Under the pieces are notes generated by a model, which was given only the letters and a program-made list of their open reading frames with translations, ran no database searches and had not been told where the DNA came from. Of a stretch of 44,582 bases of DNA, positions 43,160 to 44,582 are shown piece by piece (position 1 is the stretch's first letter; each line of letters opens with the position of its first letter). Origin of the DNA: Bacteroides sp. CAG:530 (GTDB lineage Bacteria; Bacteroidota; Bacteroidia; Bacteroidales; Bacteroidaceae); the NCBI GenBank assembly GCA_000434735.1, contig FR881199.1, positions 1 through 44,582 on the forward strand, written 5' to 3'. The position numbers were made by a program, and so were the translations under genes.

Positions 43160-44185
43160 TTATTTAATGTTACGTTGGTTTAATGCCCTCTGATAGCGGC
43201 GCGCGTTAGCCAGATGCTCGTTCCACGTTACTGCAAAATTATGCGTGCCCGAAAAATCCTCTTTGGCGCACATATACAGAAAGTCATGATGCGTATAGTT
43301 GAGCACGGCATCTATTCCGTCTATCGAAGCGATGCGTATAGGTCCGGGAGGCAAGCCCTGATGCTTATATGTATTATAAGGATTATCCGCTTCGAGATGC
43401 TTGTGCAGGATGCGTCTTAAACCGAACTCCTGCAGAGCGAACTTCACGGTAGGGTCTGCCTGAAGCATCATTCCCGCGTGCAGACGGTTAATGTACAGAC
43501 CAGCCACCATCGGCTTTTCCGCTTTATTGGCAGTCTCTTCTTCCACTATCGAAGCTACGGTGTACACCTCTTCGGGCGTCAGTCCGATGCTTGCCGCCTT
43601 GCCCGTTCTCTCTGCATTCCAGAAACGGTCGTGCTCTTTCTTCATGCGCTTCATCAAGTCGTCGGCACTTATGTTCCAATAAACCTCGTAAGTATTCGGC
43701 ACGAATAGAGTAGGGATGGTGTAAGTAGTGAACCCCATTTTGGCGCAACTGGCACTGTCGGTTATAAGTCGGGCTATAGAAGCACTGTCAGTCATCAGCT
43801 TACGGGCGAGAGTTTTAGAAAGTTGCCCCATAGTGCGCACGCTTGGCACTGTCAGTTTTACGGGAGTCTGGTTGCCAGTCTGCATGTGATGATAAATCTG
43901 CCACGTGCTTGTTTCGGGCGAAAAACGGTAAGCCCCCTCATGTATGTTGTCGGCATATTTCCCAGCCTTTACCAATATTCGGAATCCTGTGAGCGACGAA
44001 GCATTAAGTTGAGTTTTCAGCTTAGTATATACCGAGTCGATATTATCATCTTGATCAATATAAATGTAAGTCGGTTTAGTTATCTGCAGCGGATGCCCCA
44101 TGAAGAGTATAAATCCGCTAAGCACTGCAGCCAATAAGATTACTGCGGCTGCCCCAAGTGCGATAATGGTTTTCTTGTATTTCAT
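43160..44185 (-). CDS. mltG: Endolytic transglycosylase MltG
   Basis: This is a 341-residue protein with one N-terminal membrane helix (about 6-28), a LysM-like region (about 40-110) and a YceG catalytic domain with ASIVEEE (211-217), including the catalytic glutamate. It cuts nascent peptidoglycan strands and so ends glycan elongation. I choose the ATG at 44185: the TAAATTTG promoter element (44223-44230) would leave only a few leader bases before the alternative ATG at 44212. It is first of the cell-wall operon. Confidence 0.9.
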   Translation of the reverse strand: MKYKKTIIALGAAAVILLAAVLSGFILFMGHPLQITKPTYIYIDQDDNIDSVYTKLKTQLNASSLTGFRILVKAGKYADNIHEGAYRFSPETSTWQIYHHMQTGNQTPVKLTVPSVRTMGQLSKTLARKLMTDSASIARLITDSASCAKMGFTTYTIPTLFVPNTYEVYWNISADDLMKRMKKEHDRFWNAERTGKAASIGLTPEEVYTVASIVEEETANKAEKPMVAGLYINRLHAGMMLQADPTVKFALQEFGLRRILHKHLEADNPYNTYKHQGLPPGPIRIASIDGIDAVLNYTHHDFLYMCAKEDFSGTHNFAVTWNEHLANARRYQRALNQRNIK

Positions 44186-44222
44186 GAAAGTATGAATTTT
44201 CTTGTTTTGCATTTTAACGGTG

Positions 44223-44230
44223 CAAATTTA
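44223..44230 (-). promoter_or_regulatory. Promoter -7 element of the mltG operon
   Basis: On the minus strand TAAATTTG matches TAnnTTTG exactly, 38 bases before the chosen mltG start. No clear upstream TTG was found. Confidence 0.55.
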
Positions 44231-44582
44231 AGAAAACTATTTTTGCATTCGCTCGCCAGAAGTATATTATTGGTAGAAACCCCAATCGAAAAGCCGTCTG
44301 CCATGTATTTAAACAGTAAAATAAATGTATATATAAAAAGCCGCTTTAAACACGAAAAAGAGAATGCAATAAGTCAGTCAACCATTTGCATATTGCAGGC
44401 ATGCAATTCGCATATTGCAAGGTGGCTAATCGAATGCTTTTTTTATTTTCTCGCATTCTTTTTTGATCCCACTCAGAAGGTGCTGTAGAGGCGTGCTAAT
44501 TTCTCCCTTATAATATTGGGGGTACTTTTGCGAAAGCTTTAAACTGGGCTTCATAACCTTTTATATCCTTTTTATATACCTT
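44231..44582. other. Non-coding end of the window
   Basis: No credible gene is seen. The stretch holds a doubled GCATATTGCA motif (44388-44397 and 44410-44419), a loose GAATGC/GCATTC inverted repeat (about 44432-44458) and TACTTTTG (44523-44530), a possible promoter element for a gene beyond the window. Confidence 0.5.
44388..44419. repeat. Two GCATATTGCA repeats, 22 bases apart
   Basis: The identical ten-base motif occurs at 44388-44397 and 44410-44419, with ATGCAAT between. The spacing equals two helical turns. Confidence 0.6.

Noticed and set aside
1..44582. tRNA or rRNA genes
   Set aside because: I looked through the gaps between genes and saw no cloverleaf with a TTC-loop signature and no rRNA stretches; a covariance-model search would be decisive.

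Overview
The window looks like a chromosome segment of a gut-type member of the Bacteroidales, probably Bacteroidaceae (Bacteroides/Phocaeicola-like). The evidence is a SusC/SusD pair with a FecR-type anti-sigma factor, Bacteroidales-type promoters (TTG, 19-21 bases, TAnnTTTG) in front of several genes, a methionine synthase that ends after its B12 domain, and housekeeping proteins that read like Bacteroides orthologues. No rRNA or tRNA gene and no CRISPR array was seen.

Bases 1-3600 are a low-GC accessory and decay zone. It opens with the 3' end of a group II intron (domains V and VI). The intron is followed directly by the C-terminal part of a large, probably Rhs/polymorphic-toxin-like protein with a HEYGH zinc-protease motif, and then by a small lipoprotein that may be its immunity partner. 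Next comes a patchwork of broken genes on the minus strand: an IS transposase tail with an in-frame stop, a fragment of a C10 (streptopain-like) peptidase, and the C-terminal barrel of an outer-membrane protein.

Bases 3600-13430 form a nutrient-uptake operon on the plus strand: FecR-like anti-sigma factor, SusC-like transporter with an STN domain, SusD-like lipoprotein, DUF4843 lipoprotein, PKD-like lipoprotein and an exported thioredoxin-fold protein. The sigma factor that normally precedes such a fecR gene is not there; the broken genes abut instead. No glycoside hydrolase is present, so the substrate may be a peptide or protein rather than a glycan (inference).

Bases 13450-23100 are minus-strand core genes: a sodium-pumping oxaloacetate decarboxylase (gamma, alpha, beta), hemW with two half-size chromate-type transporters, and purL. 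Bases 23200-26100 are a plus-strand group: LysE-type exporter, DUF4924 protein and release factor RF3. Then follow a succinate/acetyl-CoA CoA-transferase, a threonine-aldolase-like enzyme and an AspT/YidE-type transporter.

Bases 30800-32200 are a second small accessory islet. It holds a 22-base tandem repeat, an orphan gene with its own promoter and terminator, and a dead tnpB fragment.

Bases 32230-40930 carry queD-queE-ABC-F (minus) divergent from a zinc/cadmium-type P-ATPase (plus), then a Yip1-like membrane protein, smpB and metH. A palindrome sits between the divergent promoters. Bases 40936-44212 are a cell-wall module on the minus strand: mltG, a sugar kinase fused to a RapZ C-terminal domain, and a MurU-like nucleotidyltransferase. 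Together they suggest peptidoglycan cutting plus amino-sugar salvage under one promoter. The last 370 bases are non-coding, with a repeated GCATATTGCA motif.
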